31,851 bases of DNA. Origin: a virus. Under the pieces are notes generated by a model. That model was not told the origin of the DNA. It saw only the letters and a list, made by a program, of their open reading frames with translations, and searched no databases. The translations under genes were made by a program, and so were the position numbers. Every line of letters begins with the position of its first letter. The stretch's first letter is position 1. Shown one piece after another: positions 14,812-23,468 of this stretch. Location of the stretch: IMG/VR virus record IMGVR_UViG_3300037237_000167, positions 1 through 31,851 of that record; one strand, written 5' to 3'.

Positions 14812-16572
14812 ATGGTCGCTCCTATTAAATCAGCTCTTGATGATGGCTTATTTCAACTGCAAGTCATGGACATGTCCGGCGGCTTGAACACTAACACCGG
14901 TGCCACATCTTTGGCACCTAATCAAACGCCTGATTGTCTAAATGTGATTGGCTTTCCAGGCAGATTGCAATATCGTGGTGGCTTTACTTTATTTTGCAGC
15001 TTGCCGGCATTAGCTGATCGCGAATATAGATTTTTTGATATTTCAGGCACTCAGCATTTGATGGTTTGGGCAGGCGGCGATCTCTATGACTGCAAAACCG
15101 GTACCGCTGTTTTAATTACAGCCACCGTCTATACAGCCGGGCAGCAAATCGCCGTTGTCGCCTCTAATTACATCATGTACTGGGCAACGCCAACAGTACC
15201 TTTAAGACAATATGACGGCACAACAGAAGCCGCAGTAGTCGACAGTATGGCAGTGGGCTCAGTGGCGCCACCAGCCGGCAGCTATCTGACTGTTTACAAC
15301 GGGCAATTAGTCATGCTGCAGCCGGTGATATCGAGTGTTACTTACAGCTCTTCTTTTATGTGGAGCGATGTGAATGATGCCACCACTTGGATCGGTGCCA
15401 ACATACAAGGAGTAGGCTCAGCTGATGGCGGAACGTGTCAATGGGCGCTAACTTTGGGTATACCGGCTATTGTAGTCGGCAAGTCTCAAGGGGCAAGTAA
15501 CCTCAATCTATTTATTTATACCGGCGCCTTAGCGCCCGGCAGTTTGACCCAAACGCCAATAAGCTGCCCGGTGGCTGCCTTAGATTCATATAGCGCGTGT
15601 GTGGTGCCATCTCGTCAAGGCTTGTCAACATGCATATTTATCGGCAGTGACGCTCATTTTTGGATGACTAACGGGGTAGAGGCTTGGATGGCTAGTGAGG
15701 ATATTCTTGCTCTAACAGAGGATTACATCAGAGATGCTATACAAGCACTACCCACTCAAAAGTTCTTCTCATCCTACTATACGAGGTGGCAGTACTATAT
15801 CTGTAGTATAGGCACTCAGACGCACTTTGTTTACAGGCCTGGGCAAAGACCAGAAGACACGCCTAGTTGGTGGCTGTTTGAAGGATGGCCATCTGGAGAC
15901 TTTGCCGACTTTATAGGCGCTGGTACAGGCGGCCTACAGGGTTTATTCACAGCGGCTAATACCGGCGCTGTACCAGGCGTCTTTCAAGTGGCAATGGATC
16001 AGACTTTGGATAATGGTGTTGACCCTACGCCACCGCCCTATTATACGACGCCATATCTACATGGCGGCAAGATAGAGCGCGAGAAGCAATATCAAAACTT
16101 CGCCTTAGAGACATATGATGTAGGCGTGCAATACAACATATCAGGGCTGTCTATTCCCCGTGCAGACGGCTATGTATACAACATAGATACGATAAATTTC
16201 GAAGATCCCGCAGCCTCGGCAGCTGAAATTGGTACATCAGGCACTTGGGATGTATCGACATGGGGCGCCTTTCTATGGGGTGGTGGTGCGGCCACTCTAG
16301 CGCAGCCCTATCAGCCTTGTATTAGTCATGCGCCAATTAGAGTGACGACTCTAGGCACTATCTGGGTGCCGCCTGGCGAGAAGCAGCCTCTAAAAACCTC
16401 AGCCGCTCAATTCAAAATATCTTGGGCAGGCGGCTTGCCTGACTTTCAAGTGCTTGCTTATAACGTGCGCTATATGGAACGTTCATTCGGCTTTGCCGGT
16501 AACGCCCCATATCAAACAGCCGGCGGCATAATCTCCACAACAGATCCTTATACAACCACAGGGGCTGAATAA
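14812..16572 (+). CDS. Probable tail nozzle / tail-tubular protein
   Basis: The 586-residue protein opens with MDMSGGLNTNTGATSLAPNQ (residues about 19-38), then PDCLNVIGFPG and a YRGG turn. This is the common start of T7 gp12 or P22 gp10-like nozzle proteins, in which a Gly-Gly-Leu-N-T patch precedes a beta-propeller. The rest is beta-rich with many Trp, Tyr and Gly residues. AGGAGGGCTAATAAATGG gives an SD, nearly identical to that of the previous gene. A nozzle directly after an adaptor, and no tape measure, argues for a short tail. Confidence 0.7.
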   Translation: MVAPIKSALDDGLFQLQVMDMSGGLNTNTGATSLAPNQTPDCLNVIGFPGRLQYRGGFTLFCSLPALADREYRFFDISGTQHLMVWAGGDLYDCKTGTAVLITATVYTAGQQIAVVASNYIMYWATPTVPLRQYDGTTEAAVVDSMAVGSVAPPAGSYLTVYNGQLVMLQPVISSVTYSSSFMWSDVNDATTWIGANIQGVGSADGGTCQWALTLGIPAIVVGKSQGASNLNLFIYTGALAPGSLTQTPISCPVAALDSYSACVVPSRQGLSTCIFIGSDAHFWMTNGVEAWMASEDILALTEDYIRDAIQALPTQKFFSSYYTRWQYYICSIGTQTHFVYRPGQRPEDTPSWWLFEGWPSGDFADFIGAGTGGLQGLFTAANTGAVPGVFQVAMDQTLDNGVDPTPPPYYTTPYLHGGKIEREKQYQNFALETYDVGVQYNISGLSIPRADGYVYNIDTINFEDPAASAAEIGTSGTWDVSTWGAFLWGGGAATLAQPYQPCISHAPIRVTTLGTIWVPPGEKQPLKTSAAQFKISWAGGLPDFQVLAYNVRYMERSFGFAGNAPYQTAGGIISTTDPYTTTGAE

Positions 16573-17741
16573 TGACATTCACTCCTGCTGTTCTTTTCCA
16601 GCCACCTTTTCCTATGACGCCTAACGCCGGGGTTATACCGTCTCAATACAATGCAAACTTACTGTATTTACTGACATTTATAAATACAGGACAAATAACA
16701 GCCGGCACTACTCTTTCAGCTATTGAATTGCAAGCGCCATCTCCTACTGTATTTGATGTGCAATTGGCTCGCGAATCTGCTGGAGTTTTGCAGCTATCTA
16801 ATGGCTCAGGCGGCGCGGCAAATCTTGATTTAACAGGCGGAAATTTAATTAATACCGACAGCCTTAGTATATTCGGCGGCGGTAGTAACATAAGGCCATT
16901 ACCTACAACTGGAACAATTTCTGGAGAGTACTGGCAGAGCGGGGCTTGGGTTCAAAGCGGGCCTATAACATCTAACCGTGCTCGCATTCACTTAACCAGC
17001 ACGATGACGATAAATACTACTTGGACAATTGCTACAGAGATATCCGGCGGTAGACCAGCAATTGCCGGCGGTTCATCAGCCAATACAGGACCCGGAGCAC
17101 CAGGCGGTGGGCTAGGTGGTGGTATGGGTGGCCAGGCAAGCGCCACTTCTGCTATAGGTGGAGCTGGTGGCGGACATGGTGGATTAGGCGGTGGCGGCGG
17201 CATAGCTGCCTCTGGCGGTGTCAGCGGTAATGGAGGCTGCACTTATCCGCTTGAATCTCTTTTAACTGGCTCAGGCGGCGGCGCTGGAGCATCGAATTTA
17301 GGTACATTAGGAGGGGCTGGCGGCGCTGGTGGTGGAAGTTTATATATAGAGTGTACCGGCGCAATTACTTTTAGCAGCACCGCTGCCATGATTGGAGCTG
17401 GAGGCGCTGGCGCTTCTGCTGCCGGCACTGGAGCTGGAGCCGGTGGCGGCGGCTCAGGCGCCGGCATTCAAATTAGATGCTTAAGTACTATATCCATTGC
17501 CGCAGGAGCTAGCATCACAGCCCCCGGCGGCAATGGTGCTGTTGCTCCAACTTCAGGAGCGGCAGGCGGCGCAGGCGGCGGCGGCATTATAGATATTAGT
17601 GGTTCTGCTGTAACCAATAGCGGCACAGTAACAGCATCAGGCGGCACAGGCGGCACAGGCGGAGCCGTAGTAGGACAATCTGGCGGCGCTGGTATTGTTA
17701 ACTTAAATAGCTTTGTACAACTCGTCAGGAGTTCTAATTAA
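16572..17741 (+). CDS. Glycine-rich tail fibre / receptor-binding tip protein
   Basis: The protein is 389 residues long. Residues 1-110 resemble a fibre N-terminus; residues about 160-375 are dominated by Gly-Gly and Ala-Gly-Gly runs of the kind that form polyglycine-II sandwiches in phage adhesins such as the T-even gp38 tips. Between the runs are conserved beta pieces (RARIHLTSTMTINTTWTI, YPLESLLTGSGGG, GGSLYIECTGAITFSSTAAM, GGAGIVNLNSF). It has no signal peptide. Residues 105-389 are colinear with the end of the exported minus-strand protein (28776-30833). The start overlaps the nozzle stop by 1 bp. It probably contacts the host receptor. Confidence 0.75.
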   Translation: MTFTPAVLFQPPFPMTPNAGVIPSQYNANLLYLLTFINTGQITAGTTLSAIELQAPSPTVFDVQLARESAGVLQLSNGSGGAANLDLTGGNLINTDSLSIFGGGSNIRPLPTTGTISGEYWQSGAWVQSGPITSNRARIHLTSTMTINTTWTIATEISGGRPAIAGGSSANTGPGAPGGGLGGGMGGQASATSAIGGAGGGHGGLGGGGGIAASGGVSGNGGCTYPLESLLTGSGGGAGASNLGTLGGAGGAGGGSLYIECTGAITFSSTAAMIGAGGAGASAAGTGAGAGGGGSGAGIQIRCLSTISIAAGASITAPGGNGAVAPTSGAAGGAGGGGIIDISGSAVTNSGTVTASGGTGGTGGAVVGQSGGAGIVNLNSFVQLVRSSN

Positions 17742-18361
17742 TGAGTGCCCTTGTAGTACCTAATGACTTTACTAACGGCGAACTAGCATTCTCTGCTCAA
17801 ATGAATGTGAATTTTACCGCTTGTGCTGCTGTGATCAATGGAGAGCTCGATACAACGAATTTCACAGCACTTGCCGCTATAACAGGCAGCCAGCTAGCAG
17901 CGAGCGCCGGTATAACCAATGCACAATTAGTAAATGGCAATAGCTTGTTTCCTTATGGTTCTGTTGTTGCTTGGTGGGCAGTAGATTCTACAATTCCCAC
18001 CGGCTGGGCTTTGTGTAATGGGCAGACGGCCACATGGCTAACTGGTCCTCATGCTACTGATAGCATCGTCTTGCCTAATCTTATCGGCATGTTCATAGAA
18101 GGCTCAGACATTACAAGTGGAGTAAGTCCGGGGAACGCTAGCGGCTATGGTAGTCAAGCAAATCAGTCTATATTTGGGGCGACTGCTCACACTCATACCT
18201 ATGCAGACACTACCGCCCTTAATGCTGCCGATCAATTATGCTTGGGGGCGGTCGGAGTGCAGGCAGCTAGGAATTTCCACACTCATACTCAAAGCGACAC
18301 AACCTCATCGGTAGATTTAGAGCCGCCTTGTTATGCCATGGTTTATATAATGAAGCTCTAG
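17741..18361 (+). CDS. Short tail fibre with collar domain, copy 1
   Basis: This 206-residue protein has an N-terminal attachment part (residues 1-65) and a phage Tail Collar domain: SLFPYGSVVAWWAVDSTIPT, GWALCNGQTA, LPNLIGMFIEGSDIT. It then has AHTHTYAD and a second HTHTQ, His-x-His motifs that bind metal in T4-type fibres, and ends YAMVYIMKL. Such proteins form trimeric short fibres touching the host surface. It overlaps the preceding fibre by 1 bp. The stop codon TAG is part of a TCTAGGAG cassette that provides the SD of the next gene. It is a tandem duplicate of the following gene. Confidence 0.88.
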   Translation: MSALVVPNDFTNGELAFSAQMNVNFTACAAVINGELDTTNFTALAAITGSQLAASAGITNAQLVNGNSLFPYGSVVAWWAVDSTIPTGWALCNGQTATWLTGPHATDSIVLPNLIGMFIEGSDITSGVSPGNASGYGSQANQSIFGATAHTHTYADTTALNAADQLCLGAVGVQAARNFHTHTQSDTTSSVDLEPPCYAMVYIMKL

Positions 18362-18627
18362 GAGTAAATAACAATGACAGCTTTAACCATACCTAATAGT
18401 TTTTCACCCGATACTGATGCGAATGCTCCGCCGGTAAACGCTAACTTTATAGCTATTGCTAGTGTAGTTAACGGTAATCTCGACACCACGAATTTATCAG
18501 CCGCCGCCGCTATACCGGGGAGCCAGCTGTCTGCTTCAGCCGGTATAACCAATGCACAATTAGTAAATGGCGCTAGCTTAGCTCCTTACGGCTCTGTTGT
18601 TGCTTGGTGGGCAGTAGATTCTACAAT
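17906..18627. repeat. Tandem gene duplication, exact blocks 633 bp apart
   Basis: The two collar-fibre genes share long exact DNA blocks at constant spacing: 33 bp at 17906-17938 and 18539-18571, and 35 bp at 17960-17994 and 18593-18627. The coding copies are equal in length (206 residues). This indicates a recent or still recombining duplication; the His-rich loops differ between copies. Confidence 0.9.
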
Positions 18628-18994
18628 CCCCACCGGCTGGGCTTTATGTAATGGACAAACAACCTTATGGTTGACAGGGCCTCATGCCGGAGCAAGCATA
18701 ACTCTGCCGAATCTAATTGGCATGATGATCCAAGGAGCTGATATAACAGGCGGCTCAAGTTCAGCTAATGCTGATGGCTTCGGTAGTCAAACCAATCAGT
18801 CTATATTTGGTACTACTACTCACACACATACTTATTCAGGCACTACAAGTACAGAAAGCGCAGATTCAGATACTACAACTGGCGGCACATTAACTGTAGC
18901 TGCTAAAAATCACACTCACACATATTCAGGCACAACGGCGGCAACAAGTCTTCAGCCCCCAGTCTATGCCATGGTTTATATAATGAAGCTCTAG
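18374..18994 (+). CDS. Short tail fibre with collar domain, copy 2
   Basis: The 206-residue paralogue of the preceding fibre has the same start region, the same collar block (PYGSVVAWWAVDSTIPTGWA) and the same ending (YAMVYIMKL). The variable middle differs: two HTHTYSGTT motifs flank a Ser/Thr/Asp-rich stretch instead of the first copy's loop. TAGGAG, which includes the previous stop codon, lies about 10 nt upstream of the ATG. The two copies could form mixed trimers or give two receptor specificities. The stop again overlaps an SD (CTAGGAGGG). Confidence 0.88.
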   Translation: MTALTIPNSFSPDTDANAPPVNANFIAIASVVNGNLDTTNLSAAAAIPGSQLSASAGITNAQLVNGASLAPYGSVVAWWAVDSTIPTGWALCNGQTTLWLTGPHAGASITLPNLIGMMIQGADITGGSSSANADGFGSQTNQSIFGTTTHTHTYSGTTSTESADSDTTTGGTLTVAAKNHTHTYSGTTAATSLQPPVYAMVYIMKL

Positions 18995-19010
18995 GAGGGA
19001 TTACAATAAG

Positions 19011-19229
19011 ATGGGACTTTTGACAAAGGAGATTAATGAAGCTATGGACGTTACCGACATTATCACCGTGGTGGAAGAGGCTTACTCATTGATTCAAGCA
19101 GCTAAAGCCGACGGCACATTTACAGAATTGCAAAGTGCAAAGGCCGCAGTTGAGGCAGAGCTAGCTAAACCTGCTGTACAAACAACCGTTGCCGCCCTTG
19201 TAGCTAAGTTAAAAACACTGAAGCTCTAG
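19011..19229 (+). CDS. Small helical protein, unknown
   Basis: This 72-residue protein is helical throughout and acidic in the first half (EINEAMDVTDIITVVEEAYS), with Ala- and Lys-rich helices after residue 30. It has no Cys, no signal peptide and no membrane span, so it is not an obvious holin. It ends LKTLKL; its final DNA, GAAGCTCTAGGAGG, repeats that of the two collar-fibre genes, although the protein itself is unrelated. AGGAGG lies 11 nt before the ATG. A fibre chaperone or virion protein is possible. Confidence 0.65.
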   Translation: MGLLTKEINEAMDVTDIITVVEEAYSLIQAAKADGTFTELQSAKAAVEAELAKPAVQTTVAALVAKLKTLKL

Positions 19230-19237
19230 GAGGACCA

Positions 19238-19879
19238 ATGTCTACAGTAGATCCCTCATTAGTACCGCCAACACCGGTAGCACCTCCGGCAGCCGCCGCC
19301 GGTAGTCCCACGAGTACGACTTTTACCTCCGGCACTAATGCTCAAACCGGCAATACACAACAGACCGGCACAACTACTCAAGCCGGTCAACAAGTTGGCC
19401 AACAAGCCAATACTTACACGGCTGGTCAGCAAGGATTACAAGCCGGGCTAATCGGTGCCGCCGGACAAGCTCTAACTACAGGAGCACCGCCAGGCTCGGC
19501 AAACTTCATACCGCAGCAAGAGGCGGCATATGCGCAGAATTTTAATGAGTTCACAGCCCCAACTTTAGCCGCTCAAGGCGGCGCCGGCAGCCCCGCTATG
19601 CAAAGCAACTTAGCTATGGGACTGTCAAATCTACAAGGGAACTTAGCTCAGACTCAATATACAACTGACGCCGGGGTATTTAATAATGCTTTGAATACTT
19701 CTGCCGGGGCGGCTTTCAATCCAACCGGTAGCACATCGGCTGCCAGTACAACAGGCACGGCTAACACTAATACCAATACTAATAATTCATCGGCAGGCAG
19801 CTGGCAGACTAATAATGATGAGACTCTAGGCGGCTTGACTGCTATAAGTAATATGTTTGGCGGCGCCTTAGGGCCTTAG
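19238..19879 (+). CDS. Low-complexity Thr/Gln/Ala/Gly virion-type protein
   Basis: This 213-residue protein is made of Thr-, Gln-, Ala- and Gly-rich segments with very few charges and a Thr-Asn run (TANTNTNTNN). A short helical segment at about 95-135 (EAAYAQNFNEFTAPTLAAQG) is the only ordered-looking part. AGGAGG is 4 nt upstream of the ATG, right behind the previous stop. It is the first of four successive large proteins of this composition that grow in size, which by position are internal or ejected virion proteins. The function is inferred only from context. Confidence 0.65.
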   Translation: MSTVDPSLVPPTPVAPPAAAAGSPTSTTFTSGTNAQTGNTQQTGTTTQAGQQVGQQANTYTAGQQGLQAGLIGAAGQALTTGAPPGSANFIPQQEAAYAQNFNEFTAPTLAAQGGAGSPAMQSNLAMGLSNLQGNLAQTQYTTDAGVFNNALNTSAGAAFNPTGSTSAASTTGTANTNTNTNNSSAGSWQTNNDETLGGLTAISNMFGGALGP

Positions 19880-19888
19880 GGTGATTAG

Positions 19889-21355
19889 ATGGCAGGAAGT
19901 AAGACAACCTCAACGAAATACAATGGCAAGTACGACAGCTCTGAGTACTATGATACATACGGCCCCAATTTTCCTGGACCTAGCGAGCTAGATCCAAGCG
20001 CCCCCGATCCTCTGAGCCAGACGCTGATGGGCTTAACGAATAATCCTGTTGGCATTGCTGCTGGCAACATGGCTCAAGGCGCTATGGATGCCACCGGCGC
20101 AGCTGCACACGGCATAGGGCAAGGATTTAACAATATGGGGAATGCTCTACAACAAGCATTTAATCCATATTCATCGGCTCAACAAGCTTTAACTCAAGCC
20201 TACAATACGGGTGCTACGCCAACTAATGCTCAAATGCAAGCCGTCTATCCAGGTCAAGGAGCTGTAGTTAATTTGCAAGGGCCGGCCACTCCGGCTGGTA
20301 TAAGCGGGCCAACGGTTGCCGGAGGTCGGTATAAGCCGATATCTGATGATGGAAGTGCTTCTTATGATTCTATGACTGGTGCGCCTGTTATCGATCCGCT
20401 GCAATCAGCAACTCCATTAGCTGGCTTCAATGTTCCTAGCGATCCAGGCTTACCGGGAGGCAATAATGGACCATTTTCCGGTAGCGGACCAAATAGTGAT
20501 CAATATCCAGGCACATTTTTTGATCCAAACGTGGCAGGCATGTATAGCCCTAATGCCGTTGGCGTGCCGCCTTTGCCTGCTTTAGAACAGAACCCTTATA
20601 ATTATAATGTAGATACCTCAGGCGGTGCTACAGGATATTATCCAGATGCCCCTCTAATATATGTAAATAATCCTGATGGTTCTTCTGGTTGGACTAAAGG
20701 ATCTCTTCCTGGCAATCCCTTTACCGATCCAGCCGCTATCGCTTCTCAGCAAGATCAAGGATGGCCATCTGTTGGACAGGCGGCTCAGCCGGCTCTTAGC
20801 TTGAATGATCCAGCTACTACAATAAGCCCAGATTCTACAGTACCGGATAATGGTGAGATAGCCTCAGCGGCTGGCGGTAATGGTTCGCCGTCCTGGCCGT
20901 CAGTCGATCCATCTTTAATATCTTCAGCAGCTCAAAACGACACTAATTATCTCAATCAAAATAATGTCCAAGTCTATGGACCTCTTGCCTATAATCCATT
21001 ATCCTCAGATGCAAGTATTGGTTACCCGGCAGGCTATCAAGGCAATCAATTAGGAGGGGCTGCCGGAACACCGATAAGTCAGCTACCATCTTCAGGTATT
21101 AATTATGGAAATACTGCTAGCCTACCGTGGCAGAATGGCTACAATTGGGGAAGCGATAATAGTGGTTCAAGTGGGCTATGGGGCACAAATGCAAATTATG
21201 GAAATGCGCCAGGCGGCGGATGGGGCACGCCGGCAACTGATATAGCCTCTAGTTCATCCGGCACAACGCCATTCGGTGGAGCAGCCGACTCCTCAGGCGG
21301 CGGAGCTTCTAGTAGCTCAGATAATTCAGGTGGTTTTGGAGGGTTATTTAGCTAA
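19889..21355 (+). CDS. Large low-complexity virion-type protein
   Basis: This 488-residue protein is dominated by Gly, Ser, Pro, Asn, Ala and Tyr, with almost no Lys, Arg or Cys. It has repeated Pro-Gly and Ser-Gly-Gly patches and a Gly/Ser-rich tail ending GGFGGLFS. Little folded structure is evident. An AGGGTG patch lies before the ATG. Its TAA is followed immediately by the ATG of the next gene. Together with its neighbours it may be an internal virion or DNA-ejection protein; no family is recognised. Confidence 0.65.
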   Translation: MAGSKTTSTKYNGKYDSSEYYDTYGPNFPGPSELDPSAPDPLSQTLMGLTNNPVGIAAGNMAQGAMDATGAAAHGIGQGFNNMGNALQQAFNPYSSAQQALTQAYNTGATPTNAQMQAVYPGQGAVVNLQGPATPAGISGPTVAGGRYKPISDDGSASYDSMTGAPVIDPLQSATPLAGFNVPSDPGLPGGNNGPFSGSGPNSDQYPGTFFDPNVAGMYSPNAVGVPPLPALEQNPYNYNVDTSGGATGYYPDAPLIYVNNPDGSSGWTKGSLPGNPFTDPAAIASQQDQGWPSVGQAAQPALSLNDPATTISPDSTVPDNGEIASAAGGNGSPSWPSVDPSLISSAAQNDTNYLNQNNVQVYGPLAYNPLSSDASIGYPAGYQGNQLGGAAGTPISQLPSSGINYGNTASLPWQNGYNWGSDNSGSSGLWGTNANYGNAPGGGWGTPATDIASSSSGTTPFGGAADSSGGGASSSSDNSGGFGGLFS

Positions 21356-23467
21356 ATGGGCAGCAATTCAATATTCGCCACTCAGCCATATTATGCAAAT
21401 ACTACTTTGTTGCCTCCTACCATTGGCAGCACTACCGGCACCCTACAAGGCGGCGTGCAGTTTAATACACCAGGGGCAGCTGCTCAATATGCTAGTAGCA
21501 ATGGTGGCCAAGTCGGACAAATCACCTATAACGATGGTAATTATGGTGTCACTCCAGTACCAGGCGGCGGAGCTTCCTTAGGCGGCTTTGTTGATTCTAC
21601 GCCAGGGCCGTCAATGCCTAATGCGTTGCTTGGCACTAGAGTGAATGTGCCCGGTGATCCAAATTCAATAAATGAACAGCCGGGCATGGCATATAACTCT
21701 ACGCCAGGACCTACTAGTGGCGGCGTACAACAACAAACTTACAATCCCTACTTGAGTAGTTTATTGAGTGGCTTAGCTGCTCCAAGCAATACATTGCCGC
21801 CAAGTTCAACACCTTTTGCAGCAGCAGCACCAGCGCCGACAATTAGCCCAATGGCTAGCCCTATGGGTATGAGAGCAGCCCCTAGTATTGCCGCTGCACC
21901 TAATATGGTAAGCGGGGCGAATGCTAATACTATGCCTAGTGGCATGGGCAACCCTGGGGCGCGTCCTTTTATGCCCATGTCAGGACCAACAGCAGGTGGT
22001 GGTGGAATGCCTGGGCAAATGCCAACTTCACCTAATGGAATGCCTATTGGACCAGGCACTGTTATGCCACAAGCCATGGGTGGCGGAGCCATGTTTAGTC
22101 CGGCGCAGTCTCAAAGTGGTGGCGCTCAAGCTGCTTTCAAACCATTACAAACAGCCTTACAAGGCGGAGTAAGCATGAATGCCCCCGGTGGCGGCGCTCC
22201 TTCCGGTGGTGGTGGAGGACAGCCAGGCGCAGGCGGTGCTATGGGTGGTACTGCTGTGGCGCAAGGTGGTGGTATGTCAGCCGGTCCAATGCAATCGCTG
22301 GCTAATGCTGCCGGGAACGTAATGAAGCCGATGGTGAATGCTTTGGGGCAAGTATTGACTCCACAAGCAGCTAGTGCGGCAACACCAGGCGGAAAACAAA
22401 TACCGGCGCATGATCCGCAAGTGCCGGATCAGATATTAGCGGCAACGCTTGCCGCTCAGAAAGCGGCAGATACAGCAATTGCTGCGGCTAAAGCGCACCC
22501 GTTTGATATTAATAAGTCGAACGCTGTCATGCAGCAATCTATGGACGCTATTGCTAAGGCGGTGAAAGAAACATATACCACCATACTTACTCCTATCAAC
22601 GATAGAGAGACGCGCTTTGCCGCGGAAGTTGAGCAATCAAAAGATTTAAACTCACAGATGCGTGAGAATTTAGAGAATATGGCAAAACTTACATCTTATG
22701 GTGAGGCTCAAAGGCGCGCGCAAGCAGCGGTAGACGCTGGCTGGAATTTATTAACACCTAAAGAACAAAGAGATCGCGCTCGCGTGGATCCTATTCAGAT
22801 GCTTTCTCATGGAGCATATCAACGCGAAATTCACAATGTTGCATTACAGAAAGCAGCAGCGGTAAATGATCTTGCCCCTAAAATATATGCTCAGATGACA
22901 GCAGAACGGAAGGGACTAGAAGAACAGATGACTATGGAGGAAACCTTCAGGAAAAATCTTAATGATGAGCGCCGGCAAAATTCACAAGATTTTACGAATG
23001 CTACTCATAGTATGTACGGAGATATAGCAGCGGCTCAAGATAAATTTATTAGCAGCTATTCGGCGCAACTCGTAGCTAATACAGCAGCTAATAAGGACTT
23101 GCAACAAAGTGCTCAAGATCTGATCTTAGAAGCTCGTAACCAAGTAATGGAAAATAGAAATGACAATCTTGCCCGGTTGGCTGATCAAAGAGAAGCTGAT
23201 AAGCGAGTAATGGATATGGCGAAGATGCAACACATGGTTGATGATACTATCAACAAGCAAAAAACCGAGCAAATAGCTGAAGCCAATGCCAAAACAAAGG
23301 CTGGTGCTGATATGGGACACCTATTGATCCAGCTAGAGAATGCACAAACTGCCAAGAAAAAGGCTAACCAATCCACTTCTGCTATTGATAATATGATCGA
23401 TGAGCTTAAAAAGCAGATGCTTGCTGACGCTGAATTAAAGAATCAAGAGAAGGCGATGGCTAAATAA
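21356..23467 (+). CDS. Large two-part virion-type protein with helical C-terminus
   Basis: The protein is 703 residues long. The first ~350 are Gly-, Pro-, Met- and Ser-rich and low in charge (GGGAPSGGGGGQPGAGGAM). From about residue 360 it becomes highly charged and helical with long coiled-coil-like stretches up to the end. Such an ordered C-terminus with a flexible head is consistent with an ejected inner-core protein. GGAGG is 12 nt upstream of the ATG, which directly abuts the previous stop. No family is recognised. The next gene, 1 bp after the stop, is the giant protein. Confidence 0.7.
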   Translation: MGSNSIFATQPYYANTTLLPPTIGSTTGTLQGGVQFNTPGAAAQYASSNGGQVGQITYNDGNYGVTPVPGGGASLGGFVDSTPGPSMPNALLGTRVNVPGDPNSINEQPGMAYNSTPGPTSGGVQQQTYNPYLSSLLSGLAAPSNTLPPSSTPFAAAAPAPTISPMASPMGMRAAPSIAAAPNMVSGANANTMPSGMGNPGARPFMPMSGPTAGGGGMPGQMPTSPNGMPIGPGTVMPQAMGGGAMFSPAQSQSGGAQAAFKPLQTALQGGVSMNAPGGGAPSGGGGGQPGAGGAMGGTAVAQGGGMSAGPMQSLANAAGNVMKPMVNALGQVLTPQAASAATPGGKQIPAHDPQVPDQILAATLAAQKAADTAIAAAKAHPFDINKSNAVMQQSMDAIAKAVKETYTTILTPINDRETRFAAEVEQSKDLNSQMRENLENMAKLTSYGEAQRRAQAAVDAGWNLLTPKEQRDRARVDPIQMLSHGAYQREIHNVALQKAAAVNDLAPKIYAQMTAERKGLEEQMTMEETFRKNLNDERRQNSQDFTNATHSMYGDIAAAQDKFISSYSAQLVANTAANKDLQQSAQDLILEARNQVMENRNDNLARLADQREADKRVMDMAKMQHMVDDTINKQKTEQIAEANAKTKAGADMGHLLIQLENAQTAKKKANQSTSAIDNMIDELKKQMLADAELKNQEKAMAK

Positions 23468-23468
23468 T

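Noticed and set aside
16988-17656. Three long minus-strand Pro-rich open frames within the glycine-rich fibre
   Set aside because: They are the antisense of Gly codons (GGC/GGA read as Pro and Ala codons). They have no SD and sit inside a well-supported plus-strand gene.
16572-18994. Diversity-generating retroelement acting on the fibre genes
   Set aside because: No reverse transcriptase gene and no template repeat with A-to-N changes was seen in the window; the fibre copies look like ordinary duplications.
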